Shown: piece by piece, positions 1 to 9,918 of the stretch
Layout: each line of letters opens with the position of its first letter
How positions within the stretch are numbered: position 1 is the first letter of the stretch
From: Muriicola marianensis
GTDB lineage: Bacteria > Bacteroidota > Bacteroidia > Flavobacteriales > Flavobacteriaceae
Assembly (NCBI RefSeq): GCF_014638095.1
Contig: NZ_BMFH01000002.1
Coordinates: 434,001-498,000, forward strand
Direction: 5' to 3'
Length of the DNA stretch: 64,000 nucleotides
The notes under the pieces: generated by a model
Database searches by the model: none
The model's input: only the letters and a program-made list of their open reading frames with translations
What the model was told of the DNA's origin: nothing
Translations under genes and position numbers: made by a program

Positions 1-608
1 TTGTCGGAAGGGATCGTGCCGTCGTCGTTTATTCGGTATACCTTACCTCCGTCACGGGTTATGTCCTGGGGGTTCACATCCCGGTCGCCCCTTTCGCCAA
101 TAGTGAAATACAGGTAACCGTTATCGTCAAATTCAAGCCGTGAACCAAAATGTTGCCCTCGGGTCGTATTGGGGGTAGCCTTGTACAGAACTTCTACATC
201 AGAAAGGGAATTACCTGTCAGTTTAGCCCTTGCCACTGCGGTGTTTCCACCTTTATCATCCCCTTCGGCAGAGGAATAAGAGAGATAGATCCATCCATTC
301 TCCGCGTAACGAGGGTGTAATTCGATGTCGAGCAGGCCCCCCTGACCCCGGTAATACACGGAAGGAACATTAGTGATCTGGGTTTTTTCACCATCCTTGA
401 AGTGGATGATTTCCCCGGACTTTTCAGTGATCAGCATACTGCCGTCAGGCAGAAAAACAAGTCCCCAGGGAATCTGCAGCCCATCGACGATCAATTCAGC
501 AGAAAAATTGGTTTCCTCGGGAGTTTTGATCCCGTTATCTGACTTTTGGGCACACGAAATGACCGTCAATACAACGAAAAAACAAGTGATGAGGATACTT
601 TTTTGCAT
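1..608 (-). CDS. PQQ-dependent sugar dehydrogenase family lipoprotein (3' end cut by window edge)
   Basis: Reading leftwards from an ATG at 608, the frame stays open to the window edge for about 202 residues. The N-terminus is a lipoprotein signal with lipobox VISC (Cys19). The mature part shows typical blade sequences of the glucose/sorbosone dehydrogenase beta-propeller family: IPWGLVFLPDG, ITEKSGEI, GQGGLLDIELHP and TIGERGDRD. Known members are periplasmic PQQ-dependent or PQQ-like aldose dehydrogenases of about 370-480 residues, so roughly half is present. A TATCTTTG box on the minus strand (651-658) fits a -7 promoter element. Substrate and cofactor use cannot be judged from this part. 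Confidence 0.85.
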   Translation of the reverse strand, partial: MQKSILITCFFVVLTVISCAQKSDNGIKTPEETNFSAELIVDGLQIPWGLVFLPDGSMLITEKSGEIIHFKDGEKTQITNVPSVYYRGQGGLLDIELHPRYAENGWIYLSYSSAEGDDKGGNTAVARAKLTGNSLSDVEVLYKATPNTTRGQHFGSRLEFDDNGYLYFTIGERGDRDVNPQDITRDGGKVYRINDDGTIPSD

Positions 609-650
609 TCCGAGACGTTATTTAATTTAATAATAATATTGGTCTAACAC

Positions 651-658
651 CAAAGATA
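651..658 (-). promoter_or_regulatory. -7 promoter box of the sugar dehydrogenase gene
   Basis: The minus strand reads TATCTTTG, a full match to the Bacteroidota -7 consensus TAnnTTTG, about 43 bp before the start codon. No convincing -33 element is seen. Confidence 0.5.
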
Positions 659-741
659 AAGAGAAAATTATAGAACGATAACTACGCTCTGAATATACTG
701 ATCCCAAATCAACATATTCTTGCCATAACCAGGATTAACCT

Positions 742-3700
742 ATGCTCCCTAAAAAAATCAGGCATTTTTCGTATGCCTTGCTGTGGTTGGCACTTTTTGT
801 AATAGGTACATCTGCCATCGCAAACCCCAGCGTATTAAAACTGGTCTCTTCCCTGGATGGGACATCCCTTTTTGCGGATGTTTCAGAGGAAGCTGCAGCC
901 GTGGAAGAGGTAACAGAGTCAGCAGAATCGCTAGGTCTGTCAGAGGACTTTTTTGCTCCTGCTGCTCCCATGTTTGTCACCATCATTCAGGGTGCCAATG
1001 AGGAGGTTACCTGTCCTAATGACGGGAGCACCCTGGCCAAATTCTTTCTTTGCGGAACCAGCGATGTCCGCACTATCACGTTGAGTCAATCAGGGTCTAG
1101 CTACGAATGGCAAAAGCTAGATCCCAACCGATGTGCCGCATCGGTTATCGAAGATTGCGCAAACACCAACAACACTTGTTATGACACCGTGGGTACGGGA
1201 GCTACCTACAATCTGTCAACCAGCGGGGAATTCAGGGTAAGAGTGGACGGAGGTCAGTATTACTATTTCAAATCCACTTTGAACCCCCTGAATCCCCAGC
1301 TGATCAAGGAAGATATAATATGTGGAAATCCGGGCAGGGTAGAGATCACCAACGTACCTGCAGGTTATGAGTACAGTCTCAACACTCCGGCGGGACCTTA
1401 TCAGGATACACCTTACTTCGACATTACTGCCCCCGGTAGCTATATGGTCTATGTACGGCTCAAGAACGTATCGAGCAGTTCCTGTGTATTTCCTTCCAAT
1501 TCCGTTACCGTACAGGACCTGAACATCAATGTGGATGTAACTGCAAACGACATCCTCTGTAGCGGACAATTGGGGAGCATAGACGTACAGGTAACCGGAG
1601 TTCCGGGTTTTTATACCTACCGCCTTATCAAAAACTCTGTTACGGTAGATACTTTTGGCCCGGATGCAGCGAGCAATTATACCTTCGCCAATGTGAGTCC
1701 GGGTACCTACAGCGTTAGGGTAGAGACGAACAAATGTAATGAGCTTATTACCCTGGATGTCAACTCAGACCCAATCGTCATCGGAAATGGGATCAGTCCG
1801 ATAGCCGTCTCTGCTACGGCTAATGACAGTTTTGGTTGTGGAGCGGCTACTGTAGATGTGACTATCAACACCTCAGGAGGTACGCCGCCTTACCGCTATA
1901 GCTTGGACGGAGGGGGTAGTTTCAGTGCACCTTACGCCAGTACGGCTGTATTTACCGTCACCTCTGCCGGTACATATCCTATTTTGGTAGAAGATGCCAA
2001 TGGTTGCCAGCGATCGGCCAGTGTGGATGTGGAAGACCTTCCTCCACCGGTTTTCACGGTCACCACCCAGGATGCGAATTGCGGGGGAGCCAACGACGGG
2101 CGTATCACGGTGAATGTGACCAATGGCTACGGGTATAACCTGGAATTCAGTAACAATAACGGGGCAAGCTATCAGGGAAGTAACGTATTTAATGGGCTGG
2201 CACCCGGCAGCTACGACGTGATGATCCGTTATCAACAGGGTAGTTTTGTCTGTACCACTCCTGCGACCGCTGAGACAGTTGGTACACCCTCCAATATTAC
2301 TGCCACGGCTACGCCAGACAGTGTTCCCACCTGTCTTAATGAAAATGGAGGCCAAATTACCATTTCAGGGGTATCGGGAGGTACTCCGCCTTATGATTAC
2401 AGCATAGGGGCCGGATTTAGCGCGACCACCGTCTTTACCAATCTGGGGGTAGGTACCTATACCCCTCAGATCAGGGATGCCAACGGATGTGTTCAGAGCC
2501 TGGCGCCCATCGTATTTAATCCCCTCGACAAACCCACGGATATGGATTTTACCATATCTAGCATCGACTGTCTAACGAGCACGGCTTCCGTGACTGTCGC
2601 CGTAACTGATGGTACAGCACCTTTTGTCTATGAGATCATTGCCCCGGCTGCCAGTGCGGTCAATAACGGGAATAATCCTGTGTTCACAGGCCTTGGCCTG
2701 GGAACGTACACATTCAGAGTGACGGATAATGAGGGATGTTCTTATGACGAGGTATTTGCGATCACGGACATCAGTTCGATCTCCGTACAGGCTCAGGCTA
2801 CCAAGGTGGTCACCTGTGTGGGCGACAGCGATGGAGAAGGCCGATTCTTAGTGGATGGTTTCGCGACCACCTATAGTTATAGTATTGATGGAGGACCTTT
2901 GAATACCGGCGAGTCTAATGGGATCATTTCCCTGACCGGACTTAGTGCCGGAAGCTATGTGATCAACGTGACCGATGAGGATACCAACTGTACAGATACG
3001 GCTACCCTGGTCATACAGGAACCCGCAACCGCTTTTGCCATCAGCAGCCTGAACGTGAACCCCATGAGCTGCCAGAATGGGAATATAGGAAGCGTGACCA
3101 TCAATACGGTAGGCGGATGGGGAGGAAACAGGTATACCCTGATTCAACCCGACCTTTCAGTAAGAGGGCCCAAGAACGGTAATACCTTCTCCAACCTCTC
3201 CCAGGATGGCCTGTACCAGGTAAGTGTAACAGACGCGAACGGATGTACGGTAACGGACAGTTTTACACTCACTTCCCTTTCAGCTCCGGTGCTGACCCTG
3301 GATGCAGCCACCGATTACTGCTATGACAATGTGGATGCAGCTACCATAGTCGTTAACGCCGCGGGCGGATTGCCCCCATACGAATTCAGGATCAATGGTG
3401 GTCCCTGGGTTGGAGCCAGTACGTTCAACGGGCTCACACCCAATACGTATACCGTACAGGTGAGGGATGCCAATGATTGCCGGGATGATGTAACGCTTAC
3501 CATCGAGCCTGAGATCTCGGCTACAGCAGTTACCATTACAGAACTCAATTGCGGAGGTCCACCGGCCGAAATTCAGGTATCTATCAGCAATGGTTATCCC
3601 TCGGGTGGAAATTACGATATATATGAAGTAAGCATAGACGGAGCACCCTATACCTCCGATTCGAACCCTATCACAGGAAACTCCTTAGTTTACAGCATTC

Positions 3701-6700
3701 CCAATGACGGTTCTATCACTACTGATACTACTTTCCAGTTTCTGGTAAGTGACAGCCGGGGATGTACCACGGAAACCAATGTAGTGACCATTTCCCCTCC
3801 TGAATCCATCGCGGGTACTGCGGTCCCAACTCATACTACCTGTGGGGACGACAACGGGATCATAACTCTGGTTCCCGACACCAATTTCGGGGTCCCTCCT
3901 TACGAGTTCAGCGACAATGGCGGAGCTACCTTTGGCACCCAGAATGTGTTCTCAGGGTATGCCCCTGGTGTGTACAATACGTTTATGATTCGCGATAGCA
4001 GGGGATGTACCACACCTTTGTTATCTGCAACCATCAATGCAAGCGTACCTGTAGATGCCACCGTGGTGGCCAATGATGCCCTTTGCGCTGCGGGAACGAC
4101 TTTCGGTTCCATTGACGTAACAGCAGTGGCCAATGGAAATCCCGATTATACCTATATAATTCAGGATATTAATGGCGTTACTGTTGCCACGGTAGGTCCT
4201 ACTGCCAGTACCACTGTGAATTTCCCTAACCTGATCCCGGGCACCTATACCGTGATCACCCAGGATGCCTCGGGATGTGAGGACAGGGATACCGTGACCA
4301 TCATACAAAATCAGATAGACCTTGTGCCTGTGGCAACGACCACCCCACCTGATTGTACTACGGCATTTACCTATATCGTTGACATTGTAGGGGGTACCCC
4401 TCCCTATCAGATCGGTCTGCTCGGAGGGCCTTTGGGTCCGCCCAATGTGGATATAGATACCCATGATTTCACGGGCCAGATCGCCTATGGGGTGACCTAT
4501 TTCGTGGAAGTGATCGATGCCCTGGGGTGCCGCTATATTGAACAAATAGATCCTATATTAGGTCCAAACCCTATCTCGGTTGTCGCTACCGCCACATCGG
4601 CAGCCTGTGCGCCCAATGCCGATGGGTCGATCGATTTCCAGGTGGCCGGTATAGGTTCACCGGCCGATATTACCATCCAGTTGCAGGATACCAACACAGG
4701 AGCCATCATCAGCGGGCCTACGGTCCTGAACAATGAACCCATTCCCTATAACGGTAGCTTTACGGGTCTTCCTGCCGGGAATTATCAGGTCCTCGTGGAA
4801 GACAACAACACCAGTTGCCAAGCCAGCACCCTGGTGGACATTGTACCTAATGTGCCTGCCATTGTGATCGACAGCAACCTGCCGGCGACTTGTAATGTAG
4901 GCGCCCTGGTTACTGTCAGAGGTAATGGGGGAACACCTCCTTACGGATTTGCTTACGTGCCTTCAGGAAACCCAGCGCCTGCTGTATTCACCCCACAAAC
5001 CACGTATGAGATTCCCGGGCCTTATCCGGCTAATTATGATTTTTACGTAGAGGACAGTTTTGGATGTACCAGTTTTACCACAGTTACCGTGACAGCAGAA
5101 CCGGGTGTACCTGTACCTACTGTAGACGTCGTAAATCAGTGTACCGCCGTTGCAAATTATACCATCGACGTGACCTCACCCCTGAGTACGGGATCCGGTC
5201 TGCCCGATGAAACCTTCCAGTACGACATTGGAGGAGGATTCCAGACCAGTCCTAATTTTGTGGTCCCGAATCCGGGGGATTATACCATTACCGTGCGAGA
5301 CGGAAACGGATGTACGAACACCGTAATAGCCAGGGTATTTGACTTCTTCGCCATTACGGCTGATGCCACCTCCGAGCCTACCTGTAATGCAGGAGACGGG
5401 GTGATCACGGTGAACACCAGCGGGGGTAGCGGGAATTTCCAGTATGAACTGGACGATGGGATCAATCCGCCCTTAGTGCAGGTCAATGACCCTGTCTTTA
5501 TCAATATAGCGCCGGGTACCTATTCCATCCTGGTCACCGACCTGGATTCTAACACCGTGCCTTTGTGTACGGATACCGCCACGGTAGACGTCACTGTTGT
5601 GACCAATCCGGTTATTTCAGCAACACCCATGGGAGACGTTACCTGTAACGGTGCCAATGACGGATTCATAGATGTGGAGCTCCAGCCGGGAACAGATACC
5701 GACAGTCCGTTTACGTATGTACTGTACGATGGAAGTACGACCACTGTCCTGGCAGGCCCGCAGGGAAGCTCTCTCTTTGATAACCTGTCTCCGGGAACCT
5801 ACCAGGTTGAGGTTATCTCAGACCGGGGATGTACGGACCGATCCGGGGATGTGATCATCACAGAGCCCACCCCACTTCAGATCAATGCCGTGAATACGGA
5901 TTTCACCTGCGATCCCAACAGCAACCGATTTAATACGGCTACCATTACTATCTATACGGATACCAATGGGGACGGGACAGGAGTTGATACGGGAACAGCC
6001 CCTTATACCTACAGTATGAATGACGGTACCCCTGCATTTGACGGGACCAATTTCCAGACCAGCAATACCTTTGAGGTCATTGACAACGGAACCAACCAGA
6101 CCATAATATTGACCGCAAGGGATCAGAACGGATGTGAGATCACCGATACGATCACGATCAATGCACCTACCGACCTGACATTTACTTACAATGTCAATCC
6201 ACTGACCTGTGATGCCAGTGGGGTAGGGGTAAATCCGGGTTCCATCGAGATCATTGTGGATCAGGGACCCGGCAACTACGATGTGGAGATCCTCCCCCTG
6301 GGCTCTGCGGCTGTGCAGAATTCAGGCGGTACAGACCGGGTGATCTGGAGTATTGACACCCCTGGAGACTATATCTTTACCGTGACCGATGTAGGAAACG
6401 CCGGTTGTTCTTACCTCACGGCCGTGGTCAACGTACCGGAATACAACACTATTGACGCTGTCATCGCCGAAGTAAAACCCGTGACCTGTTTTAATGGTAC
6501 AGACGGGGAGATCAGTATTCAGATCAACGACTATACAGGGGTATACAATTACGAGGTCTTTTCACGGGACAATGCAGGGGTGGAGACCAGCACAGGGGTC
6601 ACCGGCACCTTTGACACGGCTGCTCCGGGTCAGAACCCCGGAGTCATCACCGGCTTGCCAGCCGGCAACCTTGTGGTCCACGTGGAAGCCCTGGACGATC

Positions 6701-9081
6701 CCTATTGTGATACGGTCAGTAACGTAGCAACGGTAAGGCAACCCGACAGGGCCCTTACGGTCACTGCCCAGCAGACTGCAGAGGTAACCTGCGCCATACC
6801 CGGGCTGGGAGAGATCTTCCTTACCGGAGATGGGGGATGGGGCGGATTTGAATACCAGGTCATCGCTCCGGACGGCAGTACGATCCTTCAGGATTTCCCG
6901 AGTACGAACAGGACCATTACCGACCTTTCAGACGGGACGTATACCATCAATGTACGGGATGCCGAAGGTTGTACGGCCACCAATACCATCACCCTGTTAT
7001 TGCCCACGCCAATTTATGCGGATATACAGATCACCTCCCCTTTGAGATGTAACAATGACAATGATGCAGTCATCGAAGCCTTTAATGTGAGTGGCGGACA
7101 GGGTCCCGGAAATTATCTGTATCAACTCAACCGTCTTTCCAATGGCACCAGCAGTGGCTTGCAGACCACTCCGTCCTTTGCGAACCTATCTTCCGGGGAC
7201 TACACCATCACGGTGTTTGATGGCTGGTCCTGTAGCTATACGACCATCCCTATCACGATTACCGATCCGGAAGTAGTGGTTGCCGAGCTCGTGGAATTAC
7301 AGCCTCCCGGTTGTGGTGATTTCGGGATCATGGAACTGACTATCACCAATCCGGAACCGGGCGTGAGCTACTTTTACAGGAGATCGGGCACATCGGATCC
7401 TTTCCTGCCCCTGAGCACGGTAGACCCTCTGGCGATCTCTGTTCAGATCACCGAGGATATTACCCTGGATCCGGGTCCATTCCAGTACGATGTACAGAAT
7501 TCTAACGGATGTCCTTTTGAGATTTCTAACCAGATCTCCCTCGATCCTGCGGCACCCCTGGTGATCAATTTGGATCTGACCAATGCCACCATCAATTGTG
7601 CAGGAGAAGCGACTGGGATCATCAGATCTGAGGCATTCGGTGGGATCGGAAATTATGTATATACCTTGCTGAACTCAGATGTACCTCCTGTCCCAACAGC
7701 AGGAAATACGGTTAGATCAGCACAGTCGTCCGGGATCTTCCGGAACCTGGGACCGGGTACCTACTGGGTCTTCGCCCAGAGTGGGGGCTGTACGGCCATT
7801 TCAACACCGATCACAATCGTGGATCCTCCCCCGTTAGTACTGGATTACATAGAGGCAGTGCCAGTCAGCTGTTTCGGTGACGTAGACGGACATTTGATCA
7901 TCGAGGCCAGTGGAGGTACCGGTGTGATCCGATATTCCATCGCAGACCAGCTCAGCGAATTTTTTGAAGGGGATGACCCCATGTTCCCCAACCGCAAGAC
8001 CTTTACCGACCTGGCTCCAAGGAGTTATGAGGTGATCATACAGGACGATCTGGGGTGTACCATCACCCAGACCATAACCATTACAGAACCGACCGAACTG
8101 GTGGCGGGGATAGGGAATTCCATTCCCGAGACCTGTCTCGGCGATGAGGACGGGGCTGTGACCGTCTTTGTGAATGGAGGTACGCCTCCTTATGAATTCG
8201 CCCTGAACTCCAATGACCCGGCCGACTTTGCGCCTAACCCCACCATGACCTTTACCGATCTGAGGGGAGGGGAGACCTATGTGATCTTTATCCGCGATTC
8301 CCGTGGATGTGAGACGAATGTGGTAGTCCCTGTGGATATAGGGGTCGACTTACAACCTGAGGCCGTGGTCAATTATGGTTGTGACGGGATATTCCCTAAC
8401 AATACCGCTGTGGTCAACCTGGCGGATACCTCCCAGTATGCCGATCTGCTCTTTGCACTGGATCCGGCTGATCCCACGGACGCCATCACGGCCCAGGCAG
8501 ATGTGGTCCGAAACTGGGGCGACCTCACGGCAGGAGATCATACGGTGTATATTTACCATTCTAATGGATGCAGCACCTTTGTCGATTTTACCATTGACGC
8601 CTATGATCCATTAACACTCGACCTGTTCAAATCAGGGCCCAATGAGCTTACGGCTACGGCCACGGGAGGATTCGGGGGATACGAATTCTACTTCCAGGGC
8701 GTAAACCAGGGCAGCCTGAACACCTATGAGGTAAACGAGGATGCCACGGTTACGGTACGCGTGGTAGACGCTGGGGGTTGTGAAGCCATCATGTCCATAC
8801 CCTTCGATTTTACAGGTATGCTGGACATCCCCAATTTCTTTACCCCGGATGGAGACAACAACAATGACTTATGGTTCCCGAGGAATCGTGAATTCTTTCC
8901 GAATATAGAGGTAAAGATATACGATCGCTATGGCCGTGTGGTGGCTGTGCTGGACCAGGTTTCGGGTTGGGACGGGACGTACGACGGCCGTGAAGTTCCC
9001 ACTGGGGATTACTGGTATGTGGTCAATGCCAACGACAAGGAAAAACAGCAGTATGTAGGGCATTTCACCCTGTATCGATAA
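742..9081 (+). CDS. SprB-repeat giant adhesin with T9SS type B sorting domain
   Basis: A 2779-residue secreted protein. Residues 1 to about 28 form a signal peptide. The body is a long run of beta-sandwich modules of roughly 80-100 residues, each with a GG(T/S)PPY-(R/E/D)-(Y/F)-S core, a PG(S/T)Y turn and a D-x-x-GC end; these are SprB-type repeats as in the gliding adhesin of Flavobacterium johnsoniae. The last 85 or so residues (IPNFFTPDGDNNNDLW, KIYDRYGRVV, GWDGTYDG, VPTGDYWYVV) are the gliding-motility-associated type B C-terminal domain, which directs export by the type IX secretion system. Likely role: cell-surface adhesion or gliding. Modules are diverged rather than identical. No partner PorP/SprF gene lies next to it. 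Confidence 0.93.
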   Translation: MLPKKIRHFSYALLWLALFVIGTSAIANPSVLKLVSSLDGTSLFADVSEEAAAVEEVTESAESLGLSEDFFAPAAPMFVTIIQGANEEVTCPNDGSTLAKFFLCGTSDVRTITLSQSGSSYEWQKLDPNRCAASVIEDCANTNNTCYDTVGTGATYNLSTSGEFRVRVDGGQYYYFKSTLNPLNPQLIKEDIICGNPGRVEITNVPAGYEYSLNTPAGPYQDTPYFDITAPGSYMVYVRLKNVSSSSCVFPSNSVTVQDLNINVDVTANDILCSGQLGSIDVQVTGVPGFYTYRLIKNSVTVDTFGPDAASNYTFANVSPGTYSVRVETNKCNELITLDVNSDPIVIGNGISPIAVSATANDSFGCGAATVDVTINTSGGTPPYRYSLDGGGSFSAPYASTAVFTVTSAGTYPILVEDANGCQRSASVDVEDLPPPVFTVTTQDANCGGANDGRITVNVTNGYGYNLEFSNNNGASYQGSNVFNGLAPGSYDVMIRYQQGSFVCTTPATAETVGTPSNITATATPDSVPTCLNENGGQITISGVSGGTPPYDYSIGAGFSATTVFTNLGVGTYTPQIRDANGCVQSLAPIVFNPLDKPTDMDFTISSIDCLTSTASVTVAVTDGTAPFVYEIIAPAASAVNNGNNPVFTGLGLGTYTFRVTDNEGCSYDEVFAITDISSISVQAQATKVVTCVGDSDGEGRFLVDGFATTYSYSIDGGPLNTGESNGIISLTGLSAGSYVINVTDEDTNCTDTATLVIQEPATAFAISSLNVNPMSCQNGNIGSVTINTVGGWGGNRYTLIQPDLSVRGPKNGNTFSNLSQDGLYQVSVTDANGCTVTDSFTLTSLSAPVLTLDAATDYCYDNVDAATIVVNAAGGLPPYEFRINGGPWVGASTFNGLTPNTYTVQVRDANDCRDDVTLTIEPEISATAVTITELNCGGPPAEIQVSISNGYPSGGNYDIYEVSIDGAPYTSDSNPITGNSLVYSIPNDGSITTDTTFQFLVSDSRGCTTETNVVTISPPESIAGTAVPTHTTCGDDNGIITLVPDTNFGVPPYEFSDNGGATFGTQNVFSGYAPGVYNTFMIRDSRGCTTPLLSATINASVPVDATVVANDALCAAGTTFGSIDVTAVANGNPDYTYIIQDINGVTVATVGPTASTTVNFPNLIPGTYTVITQDASGCEDRDTVTIIQNQIDLVPVATTTPPDCTTAFTYIVDIVGGTPPYQIGLLGGPLGPPNVDIDTHDFTGQIAYGVTYFVEVIDALGCRYIEQIDPILGPNPISVVATATSAACAPNADGSIDFQVAGIGSPADITIQLQDTNTGAIISGPTVLNNEPIPYNGSFTGLPAGNYQVLVEDNNTSCQASTLVDIVPNVPAIVIDSNLPATCNVGALVTVRGNGGTPPYGFAYVPSGNPAPAVFTPQTTYEIPGPYPANYDFYVEDSFGCTSFTTVTVTAEPGVPVPTVDVVNQCTAVANYTIDVTSPLSTGSGLPDETFQYDIGGGFQTSPNFVVPNPGDYTITVRDGNGCTNTVIARVFDFFAITADATSEPTCNAGDGVITVNTSGGSGNFQYELDDGINPPLVQVNDPVFINIAPGTYSILVTDLDSNTVPLCTDTATVDVTVVTNPVISATPMGDVTCNGANDGFIDVELQPGTDTDSPFTYVLYDGSTTTVLAGPQGSSLFDNLSPGTYQVEVISDRGCTDRSGDVIITEPTPLQINAVNTDFTCDPNSNRFNTATITIYTDTNGDGTGVDTGTAPYTYSMNDGTPAFDGTNFQTSNTFEVIDNGTNQTIILTARDQNGCEITDTITINAPTDLTFTYNVNPLTCDASGVGVNPGSIEIIVDQGPGNYDVEILPLGSAAVQNSGGTDRVIWSIDTPGDYIFTVTDVGNAGCSYLTAVVNVPEYNTIDAVIAEVKPVTCFNGTDGEISIQINDYTGVYNYEVFSRDNAGVETSTGVTGTFDTAAPGQNPGVITGLPAGNLVVHVEALDDPYCDTVSNVATVRQPDRALTVTAQQTAEVTCAIPGLGEIFLTGDGGWGGFEYQVIAPDGSTILQDFPSTNRTITDLSDGTYTINVRDAEGCTATNTITLLLPTPIYADIQITSPLRCNNDNDAVIEAFNVSGGQGPGNYLYQLNRLSNGTSSGLQTTPSFANLSSGDYTITVFDGWSCSYTTIPITITDPEVVVAELVELQPPGCGDFGIMELTITNPEPGVSYFYRRSGTSDPFLPLSTVDPLAISVQITEDITLDPGPFQYDVQNSNGCPFEISNQISLDPAAPLVINLDLTNATINCAGEATGIIRSEAFGGIGNYVYTLLNSDVPPVPTAGNTVRSAQSSGIFRNLGPGTYWVFAQSGGCTAISTPITIVDPPPLVLDYIEAVPVSCFGDVDGHLIIEASGGTGVIRYSIADQLSEFFEGDDPMFPNRKTFTDLAPRSYEVIIQDDLGCTITQTITITEPTELVAGIGNSIPETCLGDEDGAVTVFVNGGTPPYEFALNSNDPADFAPNPTMTFTDLRGGETYVIFIRDSRGCETNVVVPVDIGVDLQPEAVVNYGCDGIFPNNTAVVNLADTSQYADLLFALDPADPTDAITAQADVVRNWGDLTAGDHTVYIYHSNGCSTFVDFTIDAYDPLTLDLFKSGPNELTATATGGFGGYEFYFQGVNQGSLNTYEVNEDATVTVRVVDAGGCEAIMSIPFDFTGMLDIPNFFTPDGDNNNDLWFPRNREFFPNIEVKIYDRYGRVVAVLDQVSGWDGTYDGREVPTGDYWYVVNANDKEKQQYVGHFTLYR

Positions 9082-9107
9082 CACACCGGAACGGGGGACC
9101 TATTGCC

Positions 9108-9881
9108 CTAATGGAAAGATGTCTTTAAAATAGAGCCGTTTTCCAGAAGGATAGGATAGGAGTACCCGCTTCCGAGGTCGACGTTGAGTTGAACCAGAGC
9201 CCTGACAGTAATTGTTTTTCCTTTTTTAACAGGCTCCGAAGTGGTGATCACCAGGTCGTAGCTGTCCTTACTTCCGTCCTGCAGGTGTATCCAGTTCCTG
9301 CCCATGATTCCTTCATTTACCTTGGTGACGGCACCTTTTAGCTCAACTTTTTTACCCTCGTATTTCTCTGGGTTATCCACCAGGTCGGCAATTTTTATTC
9401 GTCCTGAGAAAACGGCTGAACTATCCTGCTGGTCCGCAATACTTTTTTCAATGGTCTTTACCTGTTCCTGGTCGATGGGCGACTTGCTGAATCCGTGCAT
9501 ATCTTGTCCATGGGCTTCTGGAACCAGGGAAGTAACCAGGTAAAGAGTATCAAATACTCTGCTCAATTCCTTGCTTTCGAAATTTGTCTTAAGGATGGAT
9601 TCGTTGAAATAATAAATATCCCCGGTCTTTATTTCCTTTTTCTGGGTGGAGATCCAGAACGAACGGTCATCTTCTTTTACCAGGGCGTAGTTATATTTAT
9701 CCCCCGAAATCACTTCGGTCACTTCTACCTTCCTCATTTCCCGGCTCACATCCGGGTCGAGAATTGACTTGTCCAGGGTTCTGGTAATGGTATAGGGTTC
9801 CTTTGATTTAGGGCCGTCCAGGCAGGAGGTGAAAATAATCAGGGCGATAAAAATTCCCGTGGGTCTCAGTAGGGGTTTCAT
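9108..9881 (-). CDS. Lipoprotein with OB-fold-like C-terminal domain
   Basis: A 257-residue predicted lipoprotein (lipobox FTSC, Cys20). The N-terminal half has short beta segments (YNYALVKEDDRSFWIST, KTGDIYYF). The C-terminal 100 residues (IKIADLVDNPEKYEGKKVELKG, GRNWIHLQDGS, KGKTITVRALVQLN) resemble small periplasmic OB-fold domains that often accompany cytochrome or heme genes. I cannot name a precise family. It is the last gene of the minus-strand respiratory cluster, 37 bp beyond hemA, and converges with the adhesin gene. Confidence 0.65.
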   Translation of the reverse strand: MKPLLRPTGIFIALIIFTSCLDGPKSKEPYTITRTLDKSILDPDVSREMRKVEVTEVISGDKYNYALVKEDDRSFWISTQKKEIKTGDIYYFNESILKTNFESKELSRVFDTLYLVTSLVPEAHGQDMHGFSKSPIDQEQVKTIEKSIADQQDSSAVFSGRIKIADLVDNPEKYEGKKVELKGAVTKVNEGIMGRNWIHLQDGSKDSYDLVITTSEPVKKGKTITVRALVQLNVDLGSGYSYPILLENGSILKTSFH

Positions 9882-9918
9882 GTATGCTCGTTCTTCGGTT
9901 AACTGTGATTTAATAGCC

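Noticed and set aside
4021-4545. 174-residue minus-strand frame inside the adhesin gene
   Set aside because: A shadow of the repetitive beta-domain coding sequence; several such antisense frames occur along the gene, none with recognisable protein features.
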